The notes below the pieces were generated by a model. The model was given only the letters and a program-made list of their open reading frames with translations. It did not search any database and was not told the origin of the DNA. From positions 112,343,194 through 112,407,193 of the forward strand of contig OU015491.1 of the NCBI GenBank assembly GCA_907164885.2: a stretch of 64,000 bases of DNA, in the 5' to 3' direction. Source of the DNA: Dolomedes plantarius (lineage: Eukaryota > Arthropoda > Arachnida > Araneae > Dolomedidae). Each line of letters starts with the position of its first letter. The stretch's first letter is position 1. This document shows positions 13,181 through 25,795 of the stretch, one piece after another. The position numbers were made by a program, and so were the translations under genes.

Positions 13181-16100
13181 TTGTACATAAATAAGCTGAA
13201 AAATTAATAAATGAATTTAATCACAACGCTATTGGAACTATTATGTTCTAACTCCTCGGAATCCATTTCTGTATGCTAGTGTAAATCCTTTTTGATATTC
13301 TTTTCGATTTCTGGCCTGCTAAAAATTGAGCCTTGGAAGCTGTTACAAATACCATTTGTGCCAGGGATTTGTTTTTTTATACTTAAACGTTAGGAACTCC
13401 GTTTCTTTCATGGAATAACATTAATATTTTTCAGAGATTTCAAAACCTTGTCCGAATTCTCTATAGCATCCCGTTCTCTCATGTTTTGGAATATTATAAT
13501 AAAAAAAAAATTATGCAAATTCTATAAACTGGGTTTTATTTCACAAAATAGTTTTTTTACACCCATATATAAATAAAAAAAACACCAATATCATGTAGAA
13601 ATATTTCATAAACAAAATTCGATACTAGGAATGGGAAAATATATTTTTGGATGGTAGATTTTAAAAATATTTTTGCATTTCGAAAATATTAAATTTCACA
13701 TTCTACATAGCTCTTATTTTTTTTAAATCCGGATAATGTTGAAATACTTTTGAAATTAAATACTTTAATGGATAAAAAGAATGGATTTTCTATTTTAAAT
13801 TCAGCATGGCTAACCAGATATGAGCGATAACAAATTTCTAGTTTTATTTTAAAGCAACGACTGTATCATATTAATACTGATGAAAAAATAAGGTTAAAAT
13901 ATGTAGGAAGATATTTAAAAAAAATATTTATGTTTTTGATTACCTTGATAATATTTTTGCACATTATAATTTTTTTTACAAATTTGCTCACTTATATACC
14001 GAGTTTAAAATATCCCCGCATTGCAAAAATAATTGTATGAATTAATTTTATATATTTGCTTTTGCCTCTTAGTCATTTGTAGCTTAAAGTTTTTTTTTAT
14101 ATTCCGTCTGAGGCAATTAATGATTGAATAATGGTAAATAAAAGTAAAACCATCTTTATTATGCAATAAAATTTTCTCCTATGTTAAAAAAAATAAAATA
14201 TACTTATACTGTAGGAAAGTGTATAACACTGATATCGAACAAAAAAAAATTGTTTTGAATAATTTGAGTTTACTGTTAGAGAAATATCCCAGTTATCATT
14301 TTCAGGTTTGTACAGTAGAAGTAAATAATAACCCCAAAAGATCTTCTCTAAAACCCTTGTCAAAGAAAGATTTATTTTAATAATGTTGTCCACACCTAAA
14401 TGCTTGCACCATTTAGATCGAATTTTAAAACAAAATACAATATTTTATGTAACGAATATTAATGTTCTTTTTGACGTACGTCTCACAAAGTTTTAAAAGT
14501 TTATCCAAGATATTTTAATATTTACTGACAAACAAATCTTTTCTTTATGTTCAATTCATACTTTCCAGTTAATGAAGTTCGATCAAATGTACTTTATTGT
14601 TGTCCAAACTACACTAATCCAGAATTTTTCAAGACCAAGTGAAGGATTCTTTTGTAGTTCTCGATGAATTACAAAAAATGTTGAAGAGGAGGAAAAATTA
14701 TGTTATCATTCTTAAATCGAATATTAATATTTTTTTAGATGTTTTAGTGCTCATAAACATTTCATAATTAGTTAATAGTCAGTACCGGACCCTTGACCTT
14801 CATTAATATTCGCCACTTTGGCTCCGCTTTTGCATCTGTGTCTAGGTGATTCAGTATTAGTTAAAGTCTATATTTCTGTGTTAACTATTAATTACAAACA
14901 TAGAAAGAATGAAAAAAATTTAATTGAAATTTGAGTTTTATTTTGTTTTTTACAAGATCATCATATGCATATTTTGTTTTAGTCAAACTTCTAGGAGATA
15001 TTCCAGGATTAGCATGCATTGGGAATATTTAAATAATTTTTCTTTTATAACAGCCAAATTGATAACTTTTCGAAACTCACCACCTCTCCCCTCAAAATTA
15101 TTCAGTGGCTATAAAACTTATTTTTGGTACATTTAACAAAGCATTTCCTTATTTGTTATTTTGCATTTATCCCTCGATCATCTGTTATACTACTATGTGC
15201 ACATATAGTCTTTTGTATATTGAGATCTGTTTCATTTGTTGTTGGCACTGACTTGTAAAAAATGTTTTCTGACTGATATCAATTAGCCATGTGATAACTG
15301 CCATAGAAACCCCATTTTTATAATTATCAGCAGCTTTGGTATTTAAGTTACACTAGCCAATCATGAGATTCGTAACAGATATTTTTTCGCTAAATATGAG
15401 TAATTATTGGAAACTGACTAAAATGCTAAAAGAAATAAAATCCTTTCAAAGATCTTTTAAAAACTAAGATATGACATGCCCCTCTTAAATTAATCAAAAA
15501 ATTACCTATAATTACATTATGAAATTTTTAACAGCTGAAAAATTAGATTTGATAAATAGGCTATCTAAAAAAACACTACCTAGACAAAAAAAAAGTCTCG
15601 CCATTATCAAAAAAATAAAATAAAATAAACTGCACTTTTTTACACTTAACCATTACATAACTTCATTCATATAATTCTTTTGTAGTGTCTCTTTAAATAG
15701 TTTTCTCTACAAATGGTTGATATTCAATATTTTTTTCTTTAAATACCCGCCTTGTACTTGTAATTTTTTGTCAATAACTATGATAGGACAGCTATGCGTT
15801 CTATGGAAGTCTTGAATATTGTAATCTACTGCAAACAATACAAAATAGATAGAGACGTCTCTCAGATGCTCAGACAGTAATCTGGGATACCAAATTCAAT
15901 AAAATATATTTAGTAAAAGATGTTTTCATGTCTCATATAAAAAACAATTTATTTTAAATCTTTTGGACATCAAATCATGCCAGTATGTCGACGAAAAGGA
16001 ACTTGTTTTCCACGAATACAAAACATCCTTTATTCTGTCGTATGAGGAAGAAGCAAAACTTTCAATCCTACGAGAGCACGACAATCTTTCGACAAAAATT

Positions 16101-17010
16101 CGAAATCTGGTTTTCCTAAGGATGTTAAAACAATACAGTACATTACGTCGCAGAAAATGTAAAAGGATTTTTTTAACAAATTTTACCTTCATTTGAATAG
16201 TAAAGGACTTCGTTTTCCATTTCTGAGATTAATGATTATATCTCTGTTATAATTAATTCTTAAATTAATTTTGCATGTATGCATCAGATAACCATATATG
16301 AGTTGATTTACTCCGTGTTTCATACTATTATTTCATCGTGTATACATCATGTACCACATCAAATTTGTATTCATTTCTTAGAGTGGGTCTGGAAATTACG
16401 TATATATTAATGTTTTTAAGAGGGTGGGAACTGACTATTAATCTTGTTTTCATGAAGTTGTATGAATAATAAACGTTTATGTTTAGAATCATTCAAAATG
16501 AAATCATTTGAAATTATTGAACACACGTAGGCATGCCTATACCTGATTCATTGAGAAATATCCCCATGCCAAAATTTCATTTAATCCAAGTATATTTTGA
16601 ATTAAAGCAATAGAAGTACTTTCGGCTGATACAATTTTCTTGTGATCATTACGAGCATTATGAACAGCAGCATTTAATGCAGAACAGTTTCATACAGATC
16701 TGGTGTACAAGAAACTTGGTTATTTTTTCTAAAACTCGTCGATTCCCGAGCGAGATTTTCGTCGATGTCTGTCATATTCAATAATATTCAGTAATATTCA
16801 ATTCTGGTGGCTGAGGACATCACACTGCTTGATTTAATTTTCTTGGTCATCTAGCTAACAATAGATACATGTTGCTGAACGGCAGTGATCATCATTGAAT
16901 GGAAAAAAAGGACAGACGCTACGGAGGATATTTTGTGTCTATATATAAGTACGCATGGTTCTGGAGAATAATGAAATATGCTTTCAATACTATTTAACAT
17001 TTATGTGTGA
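13181..17010. other. Unannotated AT-rich DNA with one balanced open frame
   Basis: No recognisable gene or transposon. A plus-strand 77-codon frame at 15,963-16,196 has a more protein-like composition than most here (many Glu, Arg, Lys, Leu), with HEYKTSFILSYEEEAKLSIL in its middle. The opposite strand is open over the same interval and no splice signals are obvious. I therefore do not call it a gene. Confidence 0.35.
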
Positions 17011-17856
17011 CTAGCGGAATACCCGTGCTTCTCTACGGAGTACATTCAAGCTAAATACAACGGTCAATGTATGTAATTAATGCCAAAAAAATCAAAAAAT
17101 ATATTTATAATAAATACAACGGTCAATGTATGCAATTAATGCCAAAAAACAAAAAACTACATTTATAGTAAATACAACGGTCAATGTATGCAATTAATAC
17201 AAAAAAACGAAAAAATATATTAATAAAAAGTCGTAACGGATATATTTTTATAGACAAAATAATGTAGAAGAAAATATTCAAATTAAATACAATGGCCACT
17301 GTATGCAATTAATTTGTATGCTTAATATCCATAAAACACACTAATGTGAATTAAATTCTTAAAAAACATCCATGTTAATTAGTCTAGTGGTTAAATTTTA
17401 CCTTCTACCGCATTTTAATATTTTTTTCTCTATTTATTTTGTTGTTATGCACGTGACGAAAAATTAAACTATCACAAAAAGAAAAGAAACCACGTTATCA
17501 GCAATTAATAAATTAAATTTTAAAAATTAATCTTTAAAATTTCACCAAAACTCAGAAAATGAAGGTACAGATTTGAAAAAGATTTCATTTTAAAGGAATT
17601 GTTATGATCTTTCTTATGATATAAATTAAATTTTATAACCCTCAGATTTTTATTTTAAATGCAAACTTAAAAAAATATTACAAAAACATTAAACAAATTA
17701 TCTTTAAAAAATCTAAGAAGAATTTTTCAAAAATCTTTCTTAACACTCCTCTTCACTATAAGAAGAATCTCCGTGAAAAATTTCAGCCCTTTAGCTCTGT
17801 GGGTTACATGTCAGTCAATAAGTCAGTCAGTTACGGAACTGTTTTATATAAATAGA
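17011..17856 (-). mobile_element. Non-autonomous Helitron, family A, copy 2
   Basis: Read on the minus strand it starts TCTATTTATATAAAACAG at 17,856 and ends ...CACGGGTATTCCGCTAG at 17,011, followed by T. Both ends match the copy at 12,491-13,180. Its 3' part carries an expanded 58-59 bp tandem repeat that is single-copy in the other element. Its 5' end is directly adjacent to the CTAG end of the next Helitron, with no intervening base. No coding capacity is seen. Confidence 0.75.
17053..17330. repeat. 58-59 bp tandem repeat inside Helitron A
   Basis: The core CAACGGTCAATGTATG recurs at 17,058, 17,117 and 17,175, with a diverged copy (CAATGGCCACTGTATG) near 17,290. The spacing is 59, 58 and about 115 bp. 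The corresponding region of the 12,491 copy has one unit. Confidence 0.85.
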
Positions 17857-18903
17857 CTAGCTGTTTACCCGGCGTTGCCCAGCTATTTATTTATCACAAT
17901 TTTTTTATTACACAGGAAGGGGAATAGATTCTACACATAGTGTAAAATTTAAGTAATTTAATTTACAGGTATTTAAAAATAAATACAGTATACAAATGAT
18001 AAAATAAAATTCCAATTTCACTCTATTATTAATTTAACTCAAAACTTGGTTATAAACAACATTTTTAATTTCTTATATTCCTCTCAGTGACTGCGAAACT
18101 ATGGATTCGAAACTACTCTCGGTCATTTCGGACTTTTTATATTCACCTTTTATCCCCCCGCCTCACCCCCCCCCCAATACTGAGGAGGGCTGAACTCTCA
18201 CTTAAACTTCATCGGGAGTGTCCGTATTCATCTCAGCGACCCCGAAAGCTACGGATTCGACACTACTCTCGGTCATTTTGAACATTTTCTATTCACCCTT
18301 TCTTCCCCCCGCCTCCTCCCAATGCTGGGGAGGCTGAACGCTCCCTTTAACGGCATCGAGAGTGTCCCTATTCATATCAGTGACCTCTAAAACTCTGATT
18401 TCGACAGTATTCTCGGTCATTTTAGACATTTTTTCACCCTTTCTCTCCCCCGCCTCCCCCCTAATGCTGAGGGGGGTTGAACTCTCAATTTAACAGCATC
18501 GGGAGTGTCCTTATTCATCTCAGCGACTCCGAAAACTATGGATTCGACTCTATTCTCGGTCATTTTGGACATTTTATATTCACCCTTTCTTTTCCCCACC
18601 TCGCCTCCCCCCAGTGCTGATGGAGGCTGAACTTGCGCTTAAACGGCATCGGATGTGTCACTATTAATCTCAGCGACCTTGAAAACTATGGATTCGACAC
18701 TAATAATAGTCGTTTTCGAATATTTTTATATGTACCCTCCCCTAGGGGTGCTAGGGGTGCTAGGGGTGCCTTCCCCCCCCCCCCCCAGTGTTTCCCGCGG
18801 GAGTGAGAACAACATCTGTAAAAAATTTCATCTCAATCGGATGGATCGTTCGGGAACGTATAAAGGACACACAAAGAAACATTCTCTTTTAGATATATAT
18901 AGA
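17857..18903 (-). mobile_element. Non-autonomous Helitron, family B, copy 1
   Basis: On the minus strand it starts TCTATATATATCTAAAAGAG at 18,903, preceded by A, and ends ...AACGCCGGGTAAACAGCTAG at 17,857. Its 3' end abuts the 5' TC of the family A element, so it apparently inserted at the A|T junction exactly at that element's boundary. The centre is filled by a ~147-bp minisatellite with C-rich tracts. A second copy with the same 3' motif and minisatellite is at 47,550-48,318. It encodes no protein. Confidence 0.75.
18083..18780. repeat. ~147-bp minisatellite inside Helitron B
   Basis: The phrase CTCAGCGAC (or a close variant) begins units at 18,083, 18,232, 18,376, 18,519 and 18,669, a period of 143-150 bp. 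Each unit holds a GGATTCGACACTACTCTCGG segment, a polypyrimidine C-rich tract and a CTTAAACGGCATCGG segment. The last unit degrades into a short TAGGGGTGC triplication at about 18,743-18,770. Homologous units lie at 47,650-48,190. Confidence 0.9.
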
Positions 18904-19874
18904 TTAAAGGTCCGGCAAATAATGCGAGAAAATGAAGTAACATATTATGAATGTTTCTTTTTAAGAATTCACAGTTTTTAGAATTAATTTCTTAAAGAAG
19001 CCAGGAGAGTATATAGTTGTAACTAGAACCATATGTTCATACATAGAGAGGATGAGGAATACAAAGTACCCATTTTTACATGAGATCCATGTTATAGGAA
19101 TCCTACACAGAAATAAAAGGTTAATCTGGGAATTCTCCATATCATTGCTGTGCTGAGATAAGTTACTTATCAACGAACGTTTTATTCCATTGTTATTTTC
19201 AAGGTCTACTGGTAAGACTTCTTGTTCAACCAGAAAACTTTGATACAGGGATCAATTATATATTGCTCTGTGAGGGAATTTTCATTCTTTGCACGTTTTG
19301 ACGTAACATATCTTTCACATTGGAGAAAAATTTCATACCACACAAAAGATATCAGCTGCTTTATTCCTTTTGTTCCCTGCAGGATTTACGTTAAACAAAT
19401 TCAAAAATTAATCACAGCTTTCGTGTATAATAAATGTCCGATAATTCAAAATATGCCTTATCGAATAACTAACTTTAAATATTCTTATATTGAAATAAAA
19501 GAGCGACACTGTGATCTCAATCATGCTAAAAAATAGTTAAAGGGCTTATTTTGAGTTTTTCATCAACAGATAGCCTATATATTTAAGTTGCTAAGCCTAT
19601 TTTTTGGGCAGTCTGTGGGAGAAAAATTCTGCATCAATTTACTTCATTTTGGGCTTAAACTAAAGACTGTAATCTGCAGATTTGTCAAATTTGTTTTTTG
19701 TAACAGAAAATTCTATAAATTAGCTATAATTTATAAATAAAATTTGCTTTCAAAATTTTGCATGTTCAGAGAAATGTTTAAATCTGGCTTTATAGCATTC
19801 ACTTAGTACGAGGCCGCATAAACACATTAATTTCTTTCTGCGCATGATCAATGACATGTTTAAATCTGCCTTTA
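18904..19874. other. Unannotated DNA
   Basis: Nothing recognised. A 104-codon plus-strand frame at 19,222-19,536 lacks any family similarity I can see and is probably chance. Confidence 0.35.
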
Positions 19875-20053
19875 AGGCCTGTTCACATTGCAAGTCCGTT
19901 AGAGTAAGCGTAAAAATATTGAAATATATTTAAACAATGACAAACATCCAAATGATTAGCAACGAAATTGTTAAGGCCTATGAGTGGTTTATTCCGTGTC
20001 AGCGCCATTTTCCTTTAACGCTTACGCTAACGGACTGCAATGTGAACAGGCCT
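19875..20053. mobile_element. PIF/Harbinger-type MITE
   Basis: A 179-bp element starts AGGCCTGTTCACATTGCA and ends with the reverse complement. It has long inverted repeats of about 40 bp (through TCCGTTAG.GTAAGCG) and is flanked by TTA at 19,872-19,874 and 20,054-20,056. The TTA target duplication and AGGC ends fit Harbinger MITEs. It is too short to encode a protein. Confidence 0.8.
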
Positions 20054-20056
20054 TTA

Positions 20057-21459
20057 GATACTTACTAACCACGATGCCGCCTAAACACGTTAATTTGTTT
20101 AATCCGAAGAATCTCCCTAGCTCTGTCTTGACCATTTTTATTTTTAATTATGTTTCTGAGATATAGAATTAAACCTGGTAGAAATTGTTTATTTCACTCT
20201 GTTGAGTAACCCTATTTCTTTTTTCTGGGTTTAATAGTAATTTTTTAAAGTGTTTTTTAAGTGTTTCTATATTCTTAATATTATGATTTTCAAAATTTGG
20301 AAATGATATGTTGAGTATAATTTGTGTGTTAGTTTATTTTTTTACTATGTAGTCGTTATGTTTTGACGGGTACCAACTAGTTCTATTTAATAATCTTCCC
20401 TTCCCTCCCTTCCTCTGGAGTCCTATCCTGTATGTGGCAGCTGATGCATCTGAGATGCACTCAGAACGACAGTCATTTTGAATTGAATTTTGTAGATGTA
20501 GATGCGCCAGAAATTGATATCATTGGATTTCAGATGCTAGTCGTTATACCATGTTATAATAAAATGGGAACTTTAATAAATTGATTAAATGCCACAGTAT
20601 ATATTAACGCACGATACAAGAGAAGCACTTTTAAGAAAAATCAATCATCAAATCTTGTGCAAATCTTAGAAAAAGAAATTTCATATGGAGATTTAATTTC
20701 AATTTTGGGGAGAAAGATGATTGATTATCAAAAAGATTTTAAGAGGCTTAAGCCGTGCAAAATGTTTTACTTCTTGACGTTATAAAGTTGATTGATGACA
20801 CAATAAATTTATATACATAATTTTTAAACACATACGTTCCCCCTGAGATGTATTTTTACTCATTTTACTTGAAATACGACCCTGTTTTATTATCTCTTCC
20901 ATTACTTTTAAGGCTATGACGCTCTTTTAGTATAATAAAAGAATACATTATATGTAATTTACATCTTTTTGTGCTCAGTAATTGCACTTTTAGAGTTACT
21001 GATGGCAATATTCCAACAAGTATTTCATAATTACTTTTATATTTATAGCAAGCGATTTTATTTGAAGAGAATTCTTTATTTTTGTAAGTATTTTAAAATT
21101 TGTTTGAAAATAACCTTTTGTTTGATGCAATTCATGTGCAATTTTAGATTTCTGAAATTTTGGAAGGAACCCATATTTAGTCTCAGAAAATTTTTATACC
21201 ATTTAAATATCTTACCATAGATTCCAGTAGGTTAGATCGAACAGTTGTCTAAATACTATCACGTATGATTGTTGTATGGTTATTCTAAATTATAAATCAG
21301 AGGGATCTGAAGAGTTTGTAAATTTTTATTCTTTACCTCAAAATTTAGGGAAACTAAATTTCGAAGAATATTAGTCTTTGAGCAAATAAATAAGGAAATA
21401 AATTGAATTAAATTAAAAATGCAAAAAAAATTAGAAGAATGCTTCAGAACCTCTCAGTA
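20057..21459. other. Unannotated AT-rich DNA
   Basis: I see no exon, transposon end or RNA gene in this interval. Confidence 0.4.
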
Positions 21460-22107
21460 TCTCTCTATTCTAAAAAGAAGTAACTCCCGCTGCCGCTGTC
21501 AAAAGCTTATCACGCTATCTCCTCCGAAACCGCTGGGAGTATAGGGTCGAAAGCGATACCAGTTGATGCAGACAAAATGGGGGGAACAAAAGTAAGACAT
21601 GTCTCACCTTCGTCGGTATTTAAGTTTTTTTTATTTTATGTTTTGTGGGAAAATATTGACTTTTTTTATCTTCATATTGTCTTTTTACAATCTAAGACTA
21701 CAGACATTTTTCTTTCAAACTTGACCTCGTTTGTTTAGAAATATTTTAAAACAGACTAATATTTTCATCAAAAAATGAAACACAGTTTTTCAAGAAATTT
21801 TGTCTCCTATATGGATGTAATATCGATGCTCCTCGAGTTTTTATCGTACAAAGAAAATATTTACATCACCTGGAAGCTGAAAGCTTTCGTATTCATATAA
21901 ACCTAATTTCAAGTCTATATCTTAAATTTCGATTTTTAATTTAATTTTAAGGCTGATAATTCAACAGTGATGAAACGCTCTTCGCATTAAGGGTGACAAC
22001 AGGAAATGGATGGAAGCTGTTACATTGCCCGAGAATCCCCCCTATGAATCTCGCTATTAGCCATAACAGAGGAGCGAGCGTGGCGAGCCTAGGGGCGAAG
22101 CCCCTAG
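21460..22107 (+). mobile_element. Helitron-like element, family C
   Basis: The 3' end is distinctive: GAGCGAGCGTGGCGAGCCT, then a perfect 6-bp-stem hairpin AGGGGC-GAA-GCCCCT at 22,091-22,105, ending CTAG before a T. The proposed 5' end (TCTCTCTATTCTAAAAAG at 21,460 after an A) fits the TC start but is less certain, as no second copy is in the window. No protein is encoded. Confidence 0.55.
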
Positions 22108-22234
22108 TTCATTAAATTACTGATCACATTATGTATCACATTTCGTTTAATATTATTTTTCATATTTGTAATAAGATGTCTGGATACCCTACGGAAACGA
22201 ACAGGCGAATTTCCTTGTTCGAAAGGGGGCTCAA

Positions 22235-22567
22235 ATGCTTCAGACGAGTTGTTCGGTTATGTCGTACCATTTTGTAAAATTGTTAAAAAGAACAAATCAT
22301 GAGCCTGAAATATCAATTAACAACTACGGGACAGAATTTAGAGAAAAGATATGGATCGAGGAAGATCTAGTTGATATACCGGACAGATCACGCAGTGATG
22401 CAGTGACCTTTTTCCGATTATTGACTGGCCATGATTGCTTAAGAGAACACCTCTATGACCCCTCTTTTTGTCGTCTGTACGAGTTGACAGAGCCTATCAA
22501 CAGAACCTATCTGCACCGCCGTACTGCAATCCATGGATATCGCTTCGATATTTTAAGGTATTGGTGA
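22235..22567 (+). pseudogene. LINE RNase H C-terminal relic
   Basis: The open frame contains RSDAVTFFRLLTGHDCLREH followed by a degenerate Cys-containing segment. This is the characteristic tail after the RNase H domain of arthropod I/Jockey-like LINEs, where a frame reading 'fRL.TGHDcL..HL' leads into a CPLC zinc motif. Here the zinc motif is eroded. Nothing else of the element is recognisable on either side. It is a short dead fragment, in the opposite orientation to the relic at 10.2-10.9 kb. Confidence 0.65.
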
Positions 22568-22949
22568 ACATGATAGCTTCTGGGGCCATGACTTCGGTAA
22601 ATTTATTTTCTGTTAATTGTTTATTGTTCTAGTGTTCCTTTTCTTGAAATATTCTCCCGTCCCAGAAAAAATGTTAAAAAATGGTATAAGAAATTTATGA
22701 TTAGACATCGATCTATGACATCTAAGAATCTATGACATCGTTTTATCTAGTCTTAGGTCAATACTCAGGACCTCCAACTGATTTTGAAAACCCAAAATTT
22801 GATGAAATTATGCTCAAGAACTTATGTGATATCCTCTCGTAATGAAAAATTGAAGCAGGTCAACTATAAAGGATATACTTACAAAAGTGTCTCAATTAGA
22901 AGTGTTCTACATTAAGTTAAAAAGAGTCTTTAATTGACTTCATCTACTA
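22568..22949. other. Unannotated DNA
   Basis: Nothing recognised between the LINE fragment and the first piggyBac-type element. Confidence 0.4.
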
Positions 22950-22953
22950 TTAA

Positions 22954-23643
<690 letters not shown>

Positions 23644-23647
23644 TTAA

Positions 23648-24237
23648 TCCTTCAGCGGGCGCGCTAATTTTTGGAACGCCAGCAGACGCGCGTTGCATGA
23701 AGTACAACTTCTCTTTCAACCTTGATTATTCCTATTGTAATAAACTTTTTTTTTTCAAATTGAAAATATTAATTCTTTGTTTTATGACGAGATATAAAAT
23801 GTTGATAATATTGAGATATATTTATAATTAAAGGTCAAAGAATGCAGATACAATAGCCTTATTTCAAAACTGTCTGGTTTAATGCATGTAAGGACAACTT
23901 TCAAACCGATTCCTACTATGTCAAAAAAGCTAAAAAATAACGAGATTATCCATCTTCGTGATATGCGGAAAAATGTGAAATAGCTGCACATTTGATCTAC
24001 TACGTCAACTTATAATTTTGTCGTATTGCAATCCAGTATAATCGCTGGTTTACTACGGTTAAATCACGACTAATAATGAATGGAAAGGAATAGAAGGGTT
24101 AAAAAATCAGACCTGCATTAGAAAGGGTGTAGCTATAAATAGAAACCACTAAGAGCATTCAAACCTTACTTGTAAAAACAAACCATTCAAAATTGCGAAA
24201 ATGTTGCACTTTATACATGGGTGAGCCCGCTGAAGGG
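23648..24237. mobile_element. piggyBac-type MITE 2
   Basis: It begins TCCTTCAGCGGGC and ends GCCCGCTGAAGGG, with TTAA at 23,644-23,647 and 24,238-24,241. The terminal base differs between ends (T versus the expected C), so the left end has one mutation. The ends are unlike those of MITE 1, so this is a second family. No coding capacity. Confidence 0.75.
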
Positions 24238-24241
24238 TTAA

Positions 24242-25385
24242 AAGAAAAGGTGAAAAATTTGATTGTTTAGAATGAAGAAGAAATATCTATAAAATTGAGA
24301 CAAATAGATATTTTTCTAGATTGATTTTCACGACAATCAGATGTTAGTATAATGCTGAAACTCTGAGTTGTTCTATTAGTAAATCGATAGGGAAAAAATG
24401 TATATTATAAATCAAATTGTAAGAATGCGTTATCCTCGGTAGTCGAAGAAAGATATTAAAGCACAAAATGCATTAAAAGCGGGGCATGAATTAAAGACTG
24501 GTAAGTATTTTTAACAATAATTAATTTTGTAGTTCGTTATCTAATTAAGAGCAAATGATTTCATTTTAAATTTCGTTGTTTCCACGTGTCAGCTGCAGCA
24601 GGAAACTGTTGTTTATGAAAAAAAATTAATTCTCATTAAACGAAGTGAATTAAGCTTCATACTGGAACTGAAAATTACTAATCATATTTTCAATTAAAGC
24701 AGAATCCATTAAATGCAGTATCATTTAGCGAAATACTTTTGAAGCTTATGTTTCTTAAAAAAAGAATTATATTGACGCGTTTTGTAATTCTAGATAATTT
24801 AATGACTTTGAAAATGTTTTGCAGAGAATTTAAAAAAAATATGTCAGAGTTAGTTGAATAGTCCTTATTAATTGAAATTAGCCCGAATTCTTAAATCGTT
24901 ATAAGTGTCTGACACGGAGCTAATCACATTTGATTTAGACATAATAACTGAAGTTCGACAGTAGCCCAACAAAGAAAAAACGATGCACTGTATATAGCGT
25001 TTGGGGAAATACTAAACCTTGATATGAGTAGAGATAGAACAAAATGATTATTCATATAATCAGGCTTCAGGGTACTAAATTATAACCAATTTAGTTATAA
25101 TTCATGGTACATTTATAATTAAATTTAAAGAAGAGCTGTTACGTCTCAAATTTTATTTCTCTCGTCTTCACGAAGCCTTGCGTTTTATTCGCAGTTGTAA
25201 AACTGTTTTATGCCGGGAAATATGGCTGTTGTTCAGTAACGGGGACCTTTGTTCCGTGAGAAGAGGAAAATGGAAGTAATTTAATTGTTTATGAAAGATG
25301 GCGTATTAACCGAAGATTTTCTCCTCAATATCCCTTTTTGGAATTACAAGGAGTTACATCTCTATATAATGGAAAATTGTAATAG
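24242..25385. other. Unannotated AT-rich DNA
   Basis: No recognisable gene or transposon end. Confidence 0.4.
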
Positions 25386-25795
25386 TTATCAATTTTGATT
25401 ATTTTATGAATTAAGATTAAATCTGTTTCTGTTTTCAGTATCAAACATAGCTTAAATTATTTATAACCTCATAAAATGGGGTAGGAATAGACCTAGTCAC
25501 GGTACATTTAGCTGTTATTAATACTGCCAATACCGTTAATTATGGTGCAACTACAAACAGTGTTAAAATTAGTCAATTCTAATGCCTTTTTAGTCCTAGT
25601 ATCAAAAGGATGTTGCAAAAAGCTGGAGAAGATTTTCAGTGTGTTTACTTTATGACTATTATGTTACTTTATATCAATTTTGACTATTTTATGAATTAAG
25701 ATTAAATCTGTTTCTATTTTCAGTATTAAACATAGCTTAAATTCTTTATAACCTCTAAAAATGGGGTAGGAATATACCTAGTCACGCTACATTTA

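Noticed and set aside
15963..16196. A host exon
   Set aside because: Composition is somewhat protein-like, but the opposite strand is equally open and no splice sites or homology are seen.
18087..18281. Coding frames across the 147-bp minisatellite
   Set aside because: Frames change between units and arise from tandem non-coding repeats.
17053..18780. A CRISPR array
   Set aside because: Repeats are 58 and ~147 bp tandem units without short repeats and unique spacers, and the DNA is eukaryotic.
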